Shown here piece after piece: positions 25,957 to 36,827 of a stretch of 64,000 bases of DNA. Position 1 is the stretch's first letter, and the number at the start of each line of letters is the position of its first letter. Location: positions 156,832 through 220,831 of the forward strand of contig JASBRP010000026.1 of assembly GCA_030149365.1 (NCBI GenBank), in the 5' to 3' direction. Below the pieces are notes generated by a model, which worked only from the letters and a program-made list of their open reading frames with translations, was not told the origin of the DNA and searched no databases. A program made the position numbers and the translations under genes. This DNA comes from Solimonas sp. (lineage in GTDB: Bacteria > Pseudomonadota > Gammaproteobacteria > Nevskiales > Nevskiaceae).

Positions 25957-26862
25957 TCACTTGAAGAGGCTGCCGGAGGCCAGCAAGGACTTGAGCCAGT
26001 CGCGGAAGGCCGCCACCTCCGGCCGGTCGGCGTCGCGGGCGCGGTGCAGCAGGTAGTAGCCCTGTGGCACCTCGATCTTCAGCTGCGGCCAGGGCGCCGC
26101 GAGGCGCCGGCGCTTGAGCAACGGGTCCACCATCGGCATCAGGCCCAGCGCCAGGCCCAGGCCCTGTTCGGCCGCGCGCAGGATGGCCAGGTAGCTGTCG
26201 AGCCAGATGTCGCGCTTGCCCTTGCCCAGGGTGACCCCGGCGGCCTGCGACCACATGGCCCAGCCCTCGGCCATCGGTGAGGAGTGGATCAGCGAGATCT
26301 CGCCCAGGTCGGCGGGGCTGCGCTTGCGCAACTCGCGGGCCAGGGCAGGGGTGCAGACCGGCAGGGCCCACATGGTCAGCAGGTGCTCAGCGGTCAGTTG
26401 CGGCCAATGGCCGTCGCCGAAGCGCAGCGCCAGGTCGAGGTCCTCGTGCAGCAGGTCCACCGGACGCAGGTTGGTGTCGATGCGCACATCGATGTCCGGA
26501 TGCGCTTCCTGGAACGAGGGCAGGGCCGGCAGGATCAGCTCGCTGGCGATGAACGGGCCCATGCTGACCTTGAGGCTGGCCCGGGCATGGCGCTGCACCA
26601 CGCGATGGCTGCCGTCGCGCAGACGCTGCAGGGTATCTCGCACCACGGCGAGGTAGGCCTTGCCGCCGTCGGACAACTCCAGGGAACGGTTGCCGCGGCG
26701 GAACAGCTCGAAGCCGAGGAAGGCCTCCAGCGCCTTGATCTGGTGGCTGATCGCCGAGGGTGTCAGGTGCAGCTCTTCCGCCGCCAGCTTGAACGACAGC
26801 CGCCGCGCCGAGGCCTCGAAGGCTTCGAGCGTGTGCAGCGGCGGCAGGCGGCGGAATTTCAT
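25957..26862 (-). CDS. LysR-family regulator, GcvA-like
   Basis: A 301-residue transcription factor with an N-terminal winged helix-turn-helix (RRLSFKLAAEELHLTPSAISHQIKALE, about residues 21-48) followed by LFRRGNRSLELSDGG, and a C-terminal effector-binding domain. The LPPLHTLEAFEA start and ISHQIK helix are typical of the GcvA/AmpR subgroup. The ATG at 26862 was preferred to a TTG three codons earlier; neither has a clear ribosome site. It points the same way as the hydrolase gene downstream, 91 bp apart, so that gene is a possible but unproven target. Confidence 0.9.
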   Translation of the reverse strand: MKFRRLPPLHTLEAFEASARRLSFKLAAEELHLTPSAISHQIKALEAFLGFELFRRGNRSLELSDGGKAYLAVVRDTLQRLRDGSHRVVQRHARASLKVSMGPFIASELILPALPSFQEAHPDIDVRIDTNLRPVDLLHEDLDLALRFGDGHWPQLTAEHLLTMWALPVCTPALARELRKRSPADLGEISLIHSSPMAEGWAMWSQAAGVTLGKGKRDIWLDSYLAILRAAEQGLGLALGLMPMVDPLLKRRRLAAPWPQLKIEVPQGYYLLHRARDADRPEVAAFRDWLKSLLASGSLFK

Positions 26863-26884
26863 CGGGGACAATTGTAGCGGGCAT

Positions 26885-26918
26885 GAAAAAGCCCGGCGTC
26901 GCTAGGCGAGGCCGGGCT
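26885..26918 (-). terminator. Rho-independent terminator of the acyl-CoA synthetase operon
   Basis: AGCCCGGC / GCCGGGCT stem followed on the minus strand by TTTTTC. It lies 18 bp past the acyl-CoA synthetase stop. Confidence 0.88.
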
Positions 26919-26935
26919 GGTCCAGACAGGAGGGA

Positions 26936-28615
26936 TCAGTTCTCCCAGATGACCGTCTTGCGCGACCCGAACCACTGGTCGACGTTGGGCTCGTAGCGCT
27001 TTTCGATGATGTTGCGGCGGATCTTCATCGTGGGCGTCAGGAAGCCGTTGTCGATGTTCCAGGTGTCCTTCACCACCACGGTGAACTGGATCTGCTCATG
27101 CGGGTCCAGAGTCTCGTTGACCTGTTCCATCAGCGAGGTCAGCTCGGTGCCGATCTCGGCGCGGTCGCCGCCTGCGGCGATGTGCTTGCGCGCATCCTCC
27201 GACAGCAGCACCAGGGCGAAGGTCGCCGGCTGGTTGGCGCCGCCGATGCAGACCGCCTCGATCTTCGGGTGGCTGCCGAGCTTGTTCTCGATGGGCACGG
27301 GGGCTACGTACTTGCCCTTGCTGGTCTTGAACAGTTCCTTGACGCGGCCGGTGATGCGCAGGCGGCCCTGCTCGTCGATCTCGCCCATGTCGCCAGTCTT
27401 GAAGAAGCCGTCCTCGGTGTAGCACTCGGCGGTCTTCTCGGGCTCCTTGTAGTAGCCCAGCATCTGCGCCGGGCTCTTCACCAGGATCTCGCTGTTGTCG
27501 CCGATGCGACAGGACACGCCGAGGTTGGTGGGGCCGACGTAGCCCACGCGGGCGTTGCCCGGGCGGGTGAAGTGGGAGTAGGCGAAGTTCTCGCTCATGC
27601 CATAGGCCTCCAGCAGCTCCAGGCCCAGGCTGCGGTACCAGGAGACGGTGGGCGGCGGCAGCGGCGCGGCGCCGGTGAAGGCCACGCGCACGGAGTCCAG
27701 GCCCAGCTGCTCGAGGATCTTGCGCTTCACCTTCTTGCCGAGGAAGGGAATGCTGAACAGGACCTTCTGCTTCTTCAGCGGCAGCTTGTCGAGCACGCCG
27801 AGCTGGAACTTGGTCCACAGGCGCGGCACCGAGAAGAAGATCGTCGGGCGGGCGCGGCGCAGGTCGGTGACGAAGGTTTCCAACGATTCGGCGAAGAACA
27901 CGTGGAAGCCGTGGTAGGTCGAGTTGTTCTCCACCACCAGGCGCTCGGCGACGTGCGCCAGCGGCAGGTAGGACAGCATGCGGTCATGCTGGTTGGCGGG
28001 GATGACGTCGCGCATCATCGTGCCGCAGACGTTGAACGAGCGGAACGTCTGCATCACGCCCTTGGGCTGGCCGGTGCTGCCCGAGGTGTAGACGATGGTG
28101 GCCATCTCGTCGAGCGGCCGGTCGGGCTCGCCCTGCAGCGGCGCGGTCCTGGCGATGATCTCTTCCCACTGGCTGCCGGGTGCGCTGGCGGGCGCCAGCG
28201 GCAGCTTGATGGTCGGCATGTCGGCCGGGACGCCGGCCTTCATCTGCTCCCACTCGTCGAGCTTGCCGATGAACAGCAGCTTGGACTCGCTGTGGTCCAG
28301 GATGTAGCGCACGGTCTCGGCATTGAGCGTGGGGTACAGCGGCACGCTGACGTGGCCGGACATCATGATGGCCCAGTCGGCCAGCATCCAGTGCGCGGTG
28401 TTCTTGGCCAGGATCGCGACCTGGCTCTTCGGCGGCAGGTTCAGCGACTGCAGGTGTGCCGCCATGCGGCGGGCCTCGTCCATGGCCTGCTTCCAGGTGT
28501 AGTCCACCACCTTGCCGCCGCCCACGGGCTGGGTCAGGTGGATGGTGTCGGGAGTGGTCTTCTCCCAGTGGTACAGGCAGGCCAGCGGCGTGCGGGCGTC
28601 GTTGGTCTTGCTCAT
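26936..28615 (-). CDS. AMP-binding long-chain acyl-CoA synthetase
   Basis: A 559-residue adenylate-forming enzyme that activates a fatty or related carboxylic acid to its CoA ester. Motifs: P-loop YTSGSTGQPKG near 180, LPLAHVAER, the adenine-binding EAYGMSEN and TGDMGEIDEQGRLRITGRVKE hinge region. It lacks signal peptide. Closest in layout to the long-chain (FadD15/FAA1-like) group. GAGGAG stands before the ATG. The tetR gene immediately upstream overlaps it by 4 bp (ATGA), so the regulator and enzyme are co-transcribed and likely autoregulated. Chain-length preference cannot be read from sequence. Confidence 0.9.
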   Translation of the reverse strand: MSKTNDARTPLACLYHWEKTTPDTIHLTQPVGGGKVVDYTWKQAMDEARRMAAHLQSLNLPPKSQVAILAKNTAHWMLADWAIMMSGHVSVPLYPTLNAETVRYILDHSESKLLFIGKLDEWEQMKAGVPADMPTIKLPLAPASAPGSQWEEIIARTAPLQGEPDRPLDEMATIVYTSGSTGQPKGVMQTFRSFNVCGTMMRDVIPANQHDRMLSYLPLAHVAERLVVENNSTYHGFHVFFAESLETFVTDLRRARPTIFFSVPRLWTKFQLGVLDKLPLKKQKVLFSIPFLGKKVKRKILEQLGLDSVRVAFTGAAPLPPPTVSWYRSLGLELLEAYGMSENFAYSHFTRPGNARVGYVGPTNLGVSCRIGDNSEILVKSPAQMLGYYKEPEKTAECYTEDGFFKTGDMGEIDEQGRLRITGRVKELFKTSKGKYVAPVPIENKLGSHPKIEAVCIGGANQPATFALVLLSEDARKHIAAGGDRAEIGTELTSLMEQVNETLDPHEQIQFTVVVKDTWNIDNGFLTPTMKIRRNIIEKRYEPNVDQWFGSRKTVIWEN

Positions 28616-29289
28616 GCTTTTCTCCTCGGTTTGCTTTTATTCGCTTGCACAGCGGGTGATGCGGATGCCGTATCCACGTACGGCATCAGGAAGCCGATCA
28701 TGGCGGCCACCGCGGCGTCGCGGTAGGCCGGCGTGATCGAGCCGTGTTCGAAGTAGGAGCGGCGGAAACAGGCGGTGGCGATGTCCACCGACAGCGTCGT
28801 CACGTCCGGTTGCCCCTTCGGCAGCCTGACCCCCTTGTCCTTCCACACCGCGCGACCCAGGTCGCCCAGGTGCTTGATGGTCATTTCCTGGGCGCGGAAG
28901 CTGTCGTCGGTGACGGCGCCGCCCAGGATCAGCAGGCGGGCCACCGGGTTGGCCTCGTAGAAGCTCACGGAATGGTCCACCACCGCGCCGATCGCCTCGC
29001 GCAGCGTCATGCCGCGCAGTTCGTCGGCACGGGCGCGGAACTGGCTCTCTATCTCGACCAGGTAACGCGCCACCAGTTCATTCAGGATGGCGTAGGGGGT
29101 GGGGAAGTAGGCGTAGATGCTGCCGCGGGTGTAGTCCAGGCGCTCGGCCAGCACCGGTACGGAAAAGCCGGACAGGCCGGCTTCCATCAGCAGTTTCTCG
29201 GCTTCGGCCAGGATACGGTCGAAACGGTCCCGTGCACGCTGCTGCGTGGGCTGGCGCGCGATGGCGAGCGGGTCCAGGGCGTCGTTCAT
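28612..29289 (-). CDS. TetR-family regulator
   Basis: A 225-residue repressor with an N-terminal helix-turn-helix (ERLDYTRGSIYAYFPTPYAILNELV, about 49-73) and a helical ligand-binding domain; the C-terminal tail is Lys/Arg-rich. The gene directly precedes and overlaps the acyl-CoA synthetase gene, which suggests acyl-CoA-responsive control of that enzyme, as known for FadR-type TetR proteins. That ligand is an inference. ATG at 29289. Confidence 0.9.
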   Translation of the reverse strand: MNDALDPLAIARQPTQQRARDRFDRILAEAEKLLMEAGLSGFSVPVLAERLDYTRGSIYAYFPTPYAILNELVARYLVEIESQFRARADELRGMTLREAIGAVVDHSVSFYEANPVARLLILGGAVTDDSFRAQEMTIKHLGDLGRAVWKDKGVRLPKGQPDVTTLSVDIATACFRRSYFEHGSITPAYRDAAVAAMIGFLMPYVDTASASPAVQANKSKPRRKA

Positions 29290-29384
29290 GAGGGCCTCAT
29301 AGGTTCCCCATCATAGCCGCGCCCGAGTGCCGCCGTACCGTTCGTTTAGGGCCAAGCGCAGGGCAGATCAGGCCCCGGCCGGCT

Positions 29385-31229
29385 TTAGAACATCTGGGTG
29401 TTCTTGACGTCGTCCGAGACCGGGGCGGCGTTACGGGACGGAATCCAGTCGCCGGTGATCATCTGCCCGTAGGACATGCCGGGGCCGACCATCGGGTAGA
29501 CCGAGGCCATCGGGTCGATGATGACCTCCAGGAAGGCCGGGCCCTTGAACTCGATGAATTCCTTGACCACGCGGGGCAGGTCGGCCTTGTTGCTGACGCG
29601 CACGGCGTAGCGGTAGCCGTCGGCCTCGGCGGCCTTGATGAAATCCTTCTGGTGCAGGCTCTTGTCAGAGCCGGCGTAGCGGCTGTCGAAGAACAGGCGC
29701 TGCCACTGCTTCACCATGCCGTCGCCGAAGTTGTTCAGCACGACCACCTTCACCGGGGTGCCGTAGGTGGTGGCGGTTTCCAGCTCGCCCAGGTTCATGC
29801 GGATGGAGGCGTCGCCGTCGATGTCGATGACGATCTTGTCCGGGCAGGCGAACTGGGCGCCCAGGGCGGCCGGCAGGCCGAAGCCCATGGTGCCCATGGA
29901 GCCGGAGGTCAGCCACAGGCGCGGCTGGCGGAAGTCGAAGTACTGTGCCGCCCACATCTGGTGCTGGCCCACGCCGGTGGCGACGATGGCCTCGCCTTTG
30001 GTGATCCGGTTGATCTCCTCGATGACGGCATGCGGCTGGATGTGCTCTCCGCCGCGCTCGTAGTTCATCGGGTGCTTCTGCTTCAGCTCAGCGATGTGGG
30101 CGTGCCAGGCGCTGTAGTCGGGCTTGAGGCCCTGCTCGCCCAGGTAAGCTTCCACGCGGGCCAGGGCGTTGTTCAGCTCGCCCACGTGATGCCAGCTCAC
30201 GCGCTTGACCTTGTTGATCTCGGAGGGGTCGATGTCGAAGTGGGCAATGGCCTTCGCATTCGGTGCGAACTTGGCCGGCACGCCCGCCACGCGGTCGTCG
30301 AAGCGCGCGCCCACGGCAATCAGGAAGTCGCAGTCGTCCACCGCGTAGTTGGCGAAGGCGGTGCCGTGCATGCCCAGCATTTCCAGCGACAGCGGGTCGG
30401 TGGTGTCGTAGGCGCCGATGCCCATCAGGGTGGTGGTCACCGGGATGCCGAAGGCCTTGGCGAAGCTGCGCAGCGAGGCCGAGGCTTCGCCGTGGATCAC
30501 GCCGCCGCCGGCGTAGATCAGAGGCCGCTTGGAGGCCTTGATCAGCTCGTGGAACTGCGCCAGCTGGTCTGCGGAGAGCCGGTTTTCGTAGACCTGCTTG
30601 AGGCGGGCGCGGTAGCCGGGGATGGGCAGCACGCCCTCACCCTTGAAGATGCCGTTCCAGTTCTGCACGTCCTTGGGGATATCCACCACCACCGGGCCGG
30701 GGCGGCCGGTACGGGCGATCTCGAAGGCGGTGCGGACCGTGGCCTCCAGCTTGGAGGGGTCGGTCACCAGGAACACGTGCTTGGCCGCCGAGCCCATGAT
30801 GGTGCTGATCGGGGCTTCCTGGAAGGCGTCGGTACCCACGGCGCCGGTCGGCACCTGGCCGCAGAGCACCACGATGGGGATCGAGTCCGCCATGCAGTCG
30901 CGCACCGGGGTCACGGTATTGGTGGCGCCGGGGCCGGAGGTCACCAGGCAGACGCCGACCTTGCCGGAGGCGCGGGCATAGCCGGCAGCCATGAAGCCGG
31001 CGGCCTGCTCGTTGGCGGGCACGATCAGGGGCATCTTCTCGCCGCCGTTCTCGGCGCGATTCTCGCGGTTGAAGCGGAAGATCGCGTCGTAGGTGGGCAG
31101 GATGGCGCCGCCGCTGTAGCCGAATACCGCGCTGGTCCCTTCGTCAGCCAGCAGCTGGACGACGATTTCCGCACCGGTCATGGTCTTGCCGGCAAGAGGG
31201 TGGGGCGAGGGTTTCAGGACAGCATTCAT
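29385..31229 (-). CDS. ilvB: Acetolactate synthase large (catalytic) subunit
   Basis: ThDP-dependent first step of valine/leucine and isoleucine synthesis. The 614 residues include the conserved catalytic Glu loop (FGYSGGAILPTYDA), FAD-binding middle domain, and the ThDP motif GDASIRMNLGELETATTY in the C-terminal third. It is the anabolic, FAD-binding form. Unusually it runs opposite to the regulatory subunit gene, from a shared 144-bp intergenic region, instead of forming one operon. ATG at 31229. Confidence 0.95.
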   Translation of the reverse strand: MNAVLKPSPHPLAGKTMTGAEIVVQLLADEGTSAVFGYSGGAILPTYDAIFRFNRENRAENGGEKMPLIVPANEQAAGFMAAGYARASGKVGVCLVTSGPGATNTVTPVRDCMADSIPIVVLCGQVPTGAVGTDAFQEAPISTIMGSAAKHVFLVTDPSKLEATVRTAFEIARTGRPGPVVVDIPKDVQNWNGIFKGEGVLPIPGYRARLKQVYENRLSADQLAQFHELIKASKRPLIYAGGGVIHGEASASLRSFAKAFGIPVTTTLMGIGAYDTTDPLSLEMLGMHGTAFANYAVDDCDFLIAVGARFDDRVAGVPAKFAPNAKAIAHFDIDPSEINKVKRVSWHHVGELNNALARVEAYLGEQGLKPDYSAWHAHIAELKQKHPMNYERGGEHIQPHAVIEEINRITKGEAIVATGVGQHQMWAAQYFDFRQPRLWLTSGSMGTMGFGLPAALGAQFACPDKIVIDIDGDASIRMNLGELETATTYGTPVKVVVLNNFGDGMVKQWQRLFFDSRYAGSDKSLHQKDFIKAAEADGYRYAVRVSNKADLPRVVKEFIEFKGPAFLEVIIDPMASVYPMVGPGMSYGQMITGDWIPSRNAAPVSDDVKNTQMF

Positions 31230-31272
31230 GGCATTCCGGGCCTATTCCGGCCAAGCGGCGAGAGAAGCGCAC

Positions 31273-31278
31273 ATTATG
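31273..31278 (-). promoter_or_regulatory. -10 element for ilvB
   Basis: CATAAT on the minus strand, with a weak ATGACT -35 at 18-bp spacing. Predicted transcript start is about 37 bases before the ilvB ATG. Confidence 0.4.
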
Positions 31279-31334
31279 ACATGGCATTTCGGGGGTAGTC
31301 ATCCGGAAAAGCACCGGAAAAGAGCCGAAAACTA

Positions 31335-31364
31335 TTGCGCAGACGCCAAAAGGCGCTTATCTTG
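31335..31364 (+). promoter_or_regulatory. Promoter of ilvH giving a leaderless transcript
   Basis: TTGCGC (31335-31340), 18-bp spacer, TATCTT (31359-31364). The start of transcription would fall at about 31371-31375, at the ATG itself. No ribosome site precedes that ATG, consistent with a leaderless mRNA. Confidence 0.4.
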
Positions 31365-31373
31365 CGCGCCCTT

Positions 31374-32967
<1,594 letters not shown>

Positions 32968-33037
32968 AGCAGCGAGCAGCGTGGAGGGGCCCCGCTTGCG
33001 GGGATCCTAGCGTCGCGAGTCTGTGGTTGTAACTCCC

Positions 33038-33069
33038 AGAGGGCTGCCAGCAATGGCGGCCCTCTTTTT
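33038..33069 (+). terminator. Rho-independent terminator after ilvC
   Basis: AGAGGGC-T-GCC / GGC-G-GCCCTCT stem, 6-nt loop, then TTTTTG. It closes the ilvHC transcript. Confidence 0.85.
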
Positions 33070-33162
33070 GTTTCCCCGCCGGCTGGCACGGGAGGGAGCA
33101 GGTTTCTTTGGATTTCCCCCTTCCCGGACAGTAAGATGCGAGAAATTCCTGAGGAACGGTCC

Positions 33163-33966
33163 ATGGACGACAGCGCGCCGGCCAAGAAGCGCCGCAAGGG
33201 CATCTATCTGCTGCCCAACCTGTTTACCACCGGCACCCTGTTCGGCGGCTTCTACGCCATTGTCATGGCGATGGATGGGCGCTTCGAGGCGGCTGTGTAC
33301 GGCATCTTCGCCGCCATGATCGCCGACGGCCTGGATGGCCGCGTGGCGCGCTGGACCAACACCCAGAGCGACTTCGGCAAGGAGTTCGACTCGCTCTGCG
33401 ACATGGTGGCCTTCGGCATCGCGCCGGCCATCCTGATCTACGCCTATTCCCTCAACAACCTGGCCGATTACCGCTGGATCGGCGGCAAGCTGGGCTGGGT
33501 GATCGCCTTCACCTACGCCGCCTGCGCGGCGATGCGCCTGGCGCGCTTCAACGTGCTGGCGGCCATTGCCAGTTCCAACAAGGATTTCTACGGCGTGCCC
33601 AGCCCGGCCGCGGCCGCGGTGGTGACCTTCTTCGTCTGGAGTTGCGTGGACGACAGCCACTCCCTGTTCGCCTGGGTCGCGGGCCATGTGCCCATCGACG
33701 GGCATGACGCCTTGATCGTGGCGGCGCCGCTGACCCTGGCCACGGCGCTGTCGATGGTGTCCAGCTTCCGCTACAACAGCTTCAAGAAGCTCAACCTGAA
33801 TGCGCGACTGAAGTTCCTGTCCTTTGCCTCGGTGATCGGCGTGCTGGCCCTGGTGCTGATCGACCCGCCACGCATCCTGTTCATGCTGTTCTTCGCCTAC
33901 GCCCTGTCGGGGCCGGCGGTGGTGGTTTGGCGCAAGCTGCGCAAGAAGCCGGCACCGGCGGCTTGA
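33163..33966 (+). CDS. pssA: CDP-diacylglycerol-serine O-phosphatidyltransferase
   Basis: Makes phosphatidylserine, precursor of phosphatidylethanolamine, in the inner membrane. The 267 residues carry the CDP-alcohol phosphotransferase signature DGLDGRVARWTNTQSDFGKEFDSLCD (D-G-x2-A-R-x8-G-x3-D-x3-D form) and several membrane helices. It is the CDP-OH-P type II enzyme, unlike the phospholipase-D-like E. coli PssA. ATG at 33163 with GAGGA upstream was preferred over the in-frame ATG at 33136. Transcribed separately from ilvC because of the terminator between them. Confidence 0.93.
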   Translation: MDDSAPAKKRRKGIYLLPNLFTTGTLFGGFYAIVMAMDGRFEAAVYGIFAAMIADGLDGRVARWTNTQSDFGKEFDSLCDMVAFGIAPAILIYAYSLNNLADYRWIGGKLGWVIAFTYAACAAMRLARFNVLAAIASSNKDFYGVPSPAAAAVVTFFVWSCVDDSHSLFAWVAGHVPIDGHDALIVAAPLTLATALSMVSSFRYNSFKKLNLNARLKFLSFASVIGVLALVLIDPPRILFMLFFAYALSGPAVVVWRKLRKKPAPAA

Positions 33967-33983
33967 GCCGCCGGATGAGCGGT

Positions 33984-34013
33984 TTGAAAACGCTGGCGCA
34001 GATGCACTAATAT
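33984..34013 (+). promoter_or_regulatory. Promoter of the leu leader and leuA
   Basis: TTGAAA (33984-33989), 18-bp spacer, TAATAT (34008-34013). The predicted start is about 34020, coinciding with the first base of the leader peptide ATG. Confidence 0.65.
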
Positions 34014-34019
34014 CGAAGT

Positions 34020-34112
34020 ATGCATTCCGCAACCGGCCATTTCGCTGTTCCCGCTGCGCCCCAGGGCGCACGGCCGCTTGCTGCGCTTCTTGCGCTACTT
34101 CTTCTGTCGTAA
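34020..34112 (+). CDS. leuL: Leucine-rich leader peptide upstream of leuA
   Basis: A 30-codon frame with a stop at 34110-34112, too short for standard ORF calling. Its last eleven codons hold seven leucines (positions 20, 23, 24 and 26-29). Five of these are CTT and one CTA, codons that are uncommon in the neighbouring genes, where CTG and CTC dominate. This is the hallmark of leucine-mediated attenuation. The start has only a weak GAAG nearby and lies at the predicted transcription start. A 7-bp stem (34102-34119) covers the last leucine codons and stop. The frame is 127 bp before leuA. Confidence 0.8.
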   Translation: MHSATGHFAVPAAPQGARPLAALLALLLLS

Positions 34113-34209
34113 GACAGAAACCATAGCGCGCGCCCGCACGGGGCCCAAACCGTGCAAAACCACCGAAACACCCCAATCTCCCGCCGCCGGGAGTAGAATC
34201 CATGGATTC
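34102..34209 (+). promoter_or_regulatory. Attenuator-like RNA structure between leuL and leuA
   Basis: A series of hairpins: TTCTGTC / GACAGAA (34102-34119), GCACGG / CCGTGC (34136-34155), CTCCCG / CGGGAG (34178-34193) and the perfect palindrome GAATCCATGGATTC (34196-34209). None is followed by a clear T-run, so the terminator form is not obvious. A translational or Rho-dependent version of attenuation is possible. Confidence 0.5.
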
Positions 34210-34239
34210 ACCTGACGGCACCTCTTGTGAGCTAAGCCC

Positions 34240-35940
34240 ATGAGCATGTTGAAGAATCCCGAGACGAAATACCGTCCTTTCGCCCCCGTCCGCCTGGCTG
34301 ACCGCCGCTGGCCGGATGCCGTTATCACCCAGCCCCCGGTCTGGCTGTCCACCGATCTGCGCGATGGCAACCAGTCGCTGATCGAGCCGATGAACCACGA
34401 TCGCAAGCTGGCGATGTTCAACCAGCTGGTGAAGATCGGCTTCAAGGAGATCGAGGTCGGCTTCCCCAGCGCCTCGGAGACCGAGTTCGCCTTCCTGCGT
34501 CACCTGATCGAGAAGAACCTGATCCCGGACGACGTTGCCGTCCAGATCCTGACGCCGGCGCGCGAACCGCTGATCCGCCGCAGCTTCGAGGCGCTGAAGG
34601 GTGCCAAGCGCGCCATCGTGCACTTCTACAACGCCACCGCGCCGATCATGCGTCGCGTGGTGTTCAACATGAGCCAGGACCAGGTGCTGGACGAACTGGC
34701 CGTGGCCCATGCCCGCCTGATCCGCGAGCTGGCAGATGAGCGCCCGGAGACCGACTGGGTCTTCGAGTATTCGCCCGAGATGTTCTCCGGCACCGAGCTG
34801 GATTTCTCCAAGCGCGTGGTCGATGCCGTGGTCGATGCCCTGGGCGGCACCAAGGAAAAGCCGGTCATCATCAACCTGCCGTCCACGGTCGAGCACTCCA
34901 CGCCGAACATCTTCGCCGACATGATCGAGTGGATGCACCGCAACCTGGCGCGCCGCGAGGCGATCATCCTGTCGGTGCACCCGCATAACGACCGCGGCAC
35001 CGGCACCGCCGCTGCCGAGTTCGCCATGATGGCGGGTGCCGACCGCATCGAGGGCTGCCTGTTCGGCAACGGTGAGCGCACCGGCAACGTCGACATCGTC
35101 AACCTGGCGCTGAACATGTACACCCAGGGCGTGCACCCGGGCCTGGATTTCTCCGACATCGACGAGGTCCGCAAGACCGTCGAGTACAGCAACCAGTTGC
35201 CGATCCACCCGCGGCATCCCTACGTGGGCGACCTGGTCTTCACCTCGTTCTCCGGTTCGCACCAGGACGCCATCAAGAAGGCGTTCTCGGCGCGCAAGGA
35301 AGGCGACATCTGGGAGATGCCCTACCTGCCGATCGACCCCAAAGATCTGGGTCGCAGCTACGAGGCAGTGATCCGCGTGAATTCGCAGTCCGGCAAGGGC
35401 GGTATCGCCTACCTGCTGGAGCACGAATATGGCTTGGTGCTGCCGCGCCGCCTGCAGATCGAGTTCAGCCAGATTGTGCAGGAAGTGACCGATACCACCG
35501 GCAAGGAAGTCACGGCCTCCGACATCGAATCCGTGTTCCGTCGCAGCTACCTGGAGGCGCAGAGCCCGTATGGCTACGTTGCGCACCATCTGGTGGAGGA
35601 CTCCAAGCGCGATTCCGTGGAGCTGGCCACGGAGATCACGGTGGACGGCAAGGCGCAGCGGATTTCCGGCCAAGGCAATGGCCCGATCGACGCCTTCATT
35701 AATGCCATGTCCAAGGTCCTGGGCGAGCGCCTGGCGGTGCAGGACTACAGCGAGCATGCGATCGGGGCGGGTGCCGACGCGGCCGCGGTCAGCTACATCG
35801 AGCTGAAGCTGGGCAACGGCAAGACCCTGTTCGGCGTCGGCCGGGACGCCAACATCGTTACCGCTTCGCTGAAGGCCATCCTGTCGGGCGTGAACCGCGC
35901 CCTGGCGCAGGCGGCCGAGGGCAAGCAGCGCGCGGCCTGA
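34240..35940 (+). CDS. leuA: 2-isopropylmalate synthase
   Basis: First committed step of leucine synthesis (2-oxoisovalerate plus acetyl-CoA). The 566 residues are the long form typical of LeuA2/type 2 enzymes (with the C-terminal leucine-sensing domain). Motifs: [15 protein letters not shown], metal-site [11 protein letters not shown] and [22 protein letters not shown]. Feedback domain lies at about 430-560. It stands alone here, without leuB, leuC or leuD, and is preceded by the leu leader. Confidence 0.96.
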   Translation: MSMLKNPETKYRPFAPVRLADRRWPDAVITQPPVWLSTDLRDGNQSLIEPMNHDRKLAMFNQLVKIGFKEIEVGFPSASETEFAFLRHLIEKNLIPDDVAVQILTPAREPLIRRSFEALKGAKRAIVHFYNATAPIMRRVVFNMSQDQVLDELAVAHARLIRELADERPETDWVFEYSPEMFSGTELDFSKRVVDAVVDALGGTKEKPVIINLPSTVEHSTPNIFADMIEWMHRNLARREAIILSVHPHNDRGTGTAAAEFAMMAGADRIEGCLFGNGERTGNVDIVNLALNMYTQGVHPGLDFSDIDEVRKTVEYSNQLPIHPRHPYVGDLVFTSFSGSHQDAIKKAFSARKEGDIWEMPYLPIDPKDLGRSYEAVIRVNSQSGKGGIAYLLEHEYGLVLPRRLQIEFSQIVQEVTDTTGKEVTASDIESVFRRSYLEAQSPYGYVAHHLVEDSKRDSVELATEITVDGKAQRISGQGNGPIDAFINAMSKVLGERLAVQDYSEHAIGAGADAAAVSYIELKLGNGKTLFGVGRDANIVTASLKAILSGVNRALAQAAEGKQRAA

Positions 35941-35983
35941 GCCACGCGCTGCAGGCAGCGGCGGCGCAGGTACAATGCCCCCC

Positions 35984-36817
35984 ATGCATTCGCCTCACCG
36001 CCAGCAGGTGCTCGATGCGCTCGGGATCGAGCGCTGGCAGTTGCGTGTGGGTGGCGAGCCGGCAGTAGCCATAGAGGAACCGGTGATGGCGGAGGCTGTA
36101 GCTCCGCCTCCGGTGCCTGTGGCACGGCCGGCCGCTCCACCTCCCGCCGCGCCACGTTCGCCGCCGGCTGCGGCGGCTAGTCCGCGTCCGGCGGCTCCCC
36201 AGGTCCAGGCGCGCACCGCGCCCGCTCCGGCACCACTGATCGAGGTGCCGGCCGACTGGGAGGGCCTGCGGGCGGTGGTCAAGGACTGCCGCCAGTGCAA
36301 GCTTTGCCAGACCCGCACCCAGACGGTGTTCGGCGTGGGTATCGAAACCGCGCCGCTGATGGTGGTAGGCGAGGGACCGGGAGCCGACGAGGATGCGCAG
36401 GGCGAGCCTTTCGTCGGGCGTGCCGGCAAGCTGCTGGACGAAATGCTCAAGGCCATCGGCCACTCGCGCCGCGAGAACACCTACATCGCCAACGTGGTGA
36501 AGTGCCGGCCGCCGGGCAACCGCGATCCTGAGACCGACGAGGTCGAGTCCTGCCGGCCGTACCTGGAGCAGCAGATCCGGCTGGTGAAGCCCAAGCTGAT
36601 CGTCGGCCTCGGCCGCATCGCTGCCCAGCGCCTGCTCAACACCGATGCGCCGCTGTCACGCCTGCGTGGGCCGCTGTATCACTACGGCCCCGAGCAGACG
36701 CCGCTGCTGATCACCTATCACCCGGCCTACCTGCTGCGCAGCCCGCGCGAGAAGGCCAAGAGCTGGGAGGACCTGAAGAAGGTTCATCGCTACCTCCGCA
36801 CAGGATCCCTGACGTGA
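35984..36817 (+). CDS. Type 4 uracil-DNA glycosylase
   Basis: Removes uracil from DNA; the family holds a 4Fe-4S cluster. The C-terminal domain (about 95-275) has the cluster cysteines in [20 protein letters not shown] and ESCRPYL, the active-site motif [11 protein letters not shown] and the distal TYHPAYLLR. The N-terminal 85 residues are a Pro/Ala-rich low-complexity linker, unusually long. ATG at 35984 lies eight bases after TACAAT, a good -10, so the transcript is probably nearly leaderless; the other ATG at 35975 lies inside that element. Confidence 0.9.
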   Translation: MHSPHRQQVLDALGIERWQLRVGGEPAVAIEEPVMAEAVAPPPVPVARPAAPPPAAPRSPPAAAASPRPAAPQVQARTAPAPAPLIEVPADWEGLRAVVKDCRQCKLCQTRTQTVFGVGIETAPLMVVGEGPGADEDAQGEPFVGRAGKLLDEMLKAIGHSRRENTYIANVVKCRPPGNRDPETDEVESCRPYLEQQIRLVKPKLIVGLGRIAAQRLLNTDAPLSRLRGPLYHYGPEQTPLLITYHPAYLLRSPREKAKSWEDLKKVHRYLRTGSLT

Positions 36818-36827
36818 GGACCCGTTG

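Noticed and set aside
25947..25961. GTGAAC-TCA-GTTCAC palindrome at the lysR stop codon as an operator
   Set aside because: Overlaps the coding end; no partner site and no reason to prefer an operator over chance or a weak terminator.
32988..33003. Small hairpin directly after ilvC as the main terminator
   Set aside because: Only a 5-bp stem and no T-run; the larger hairpin at 33038-33069 is a better terminator.
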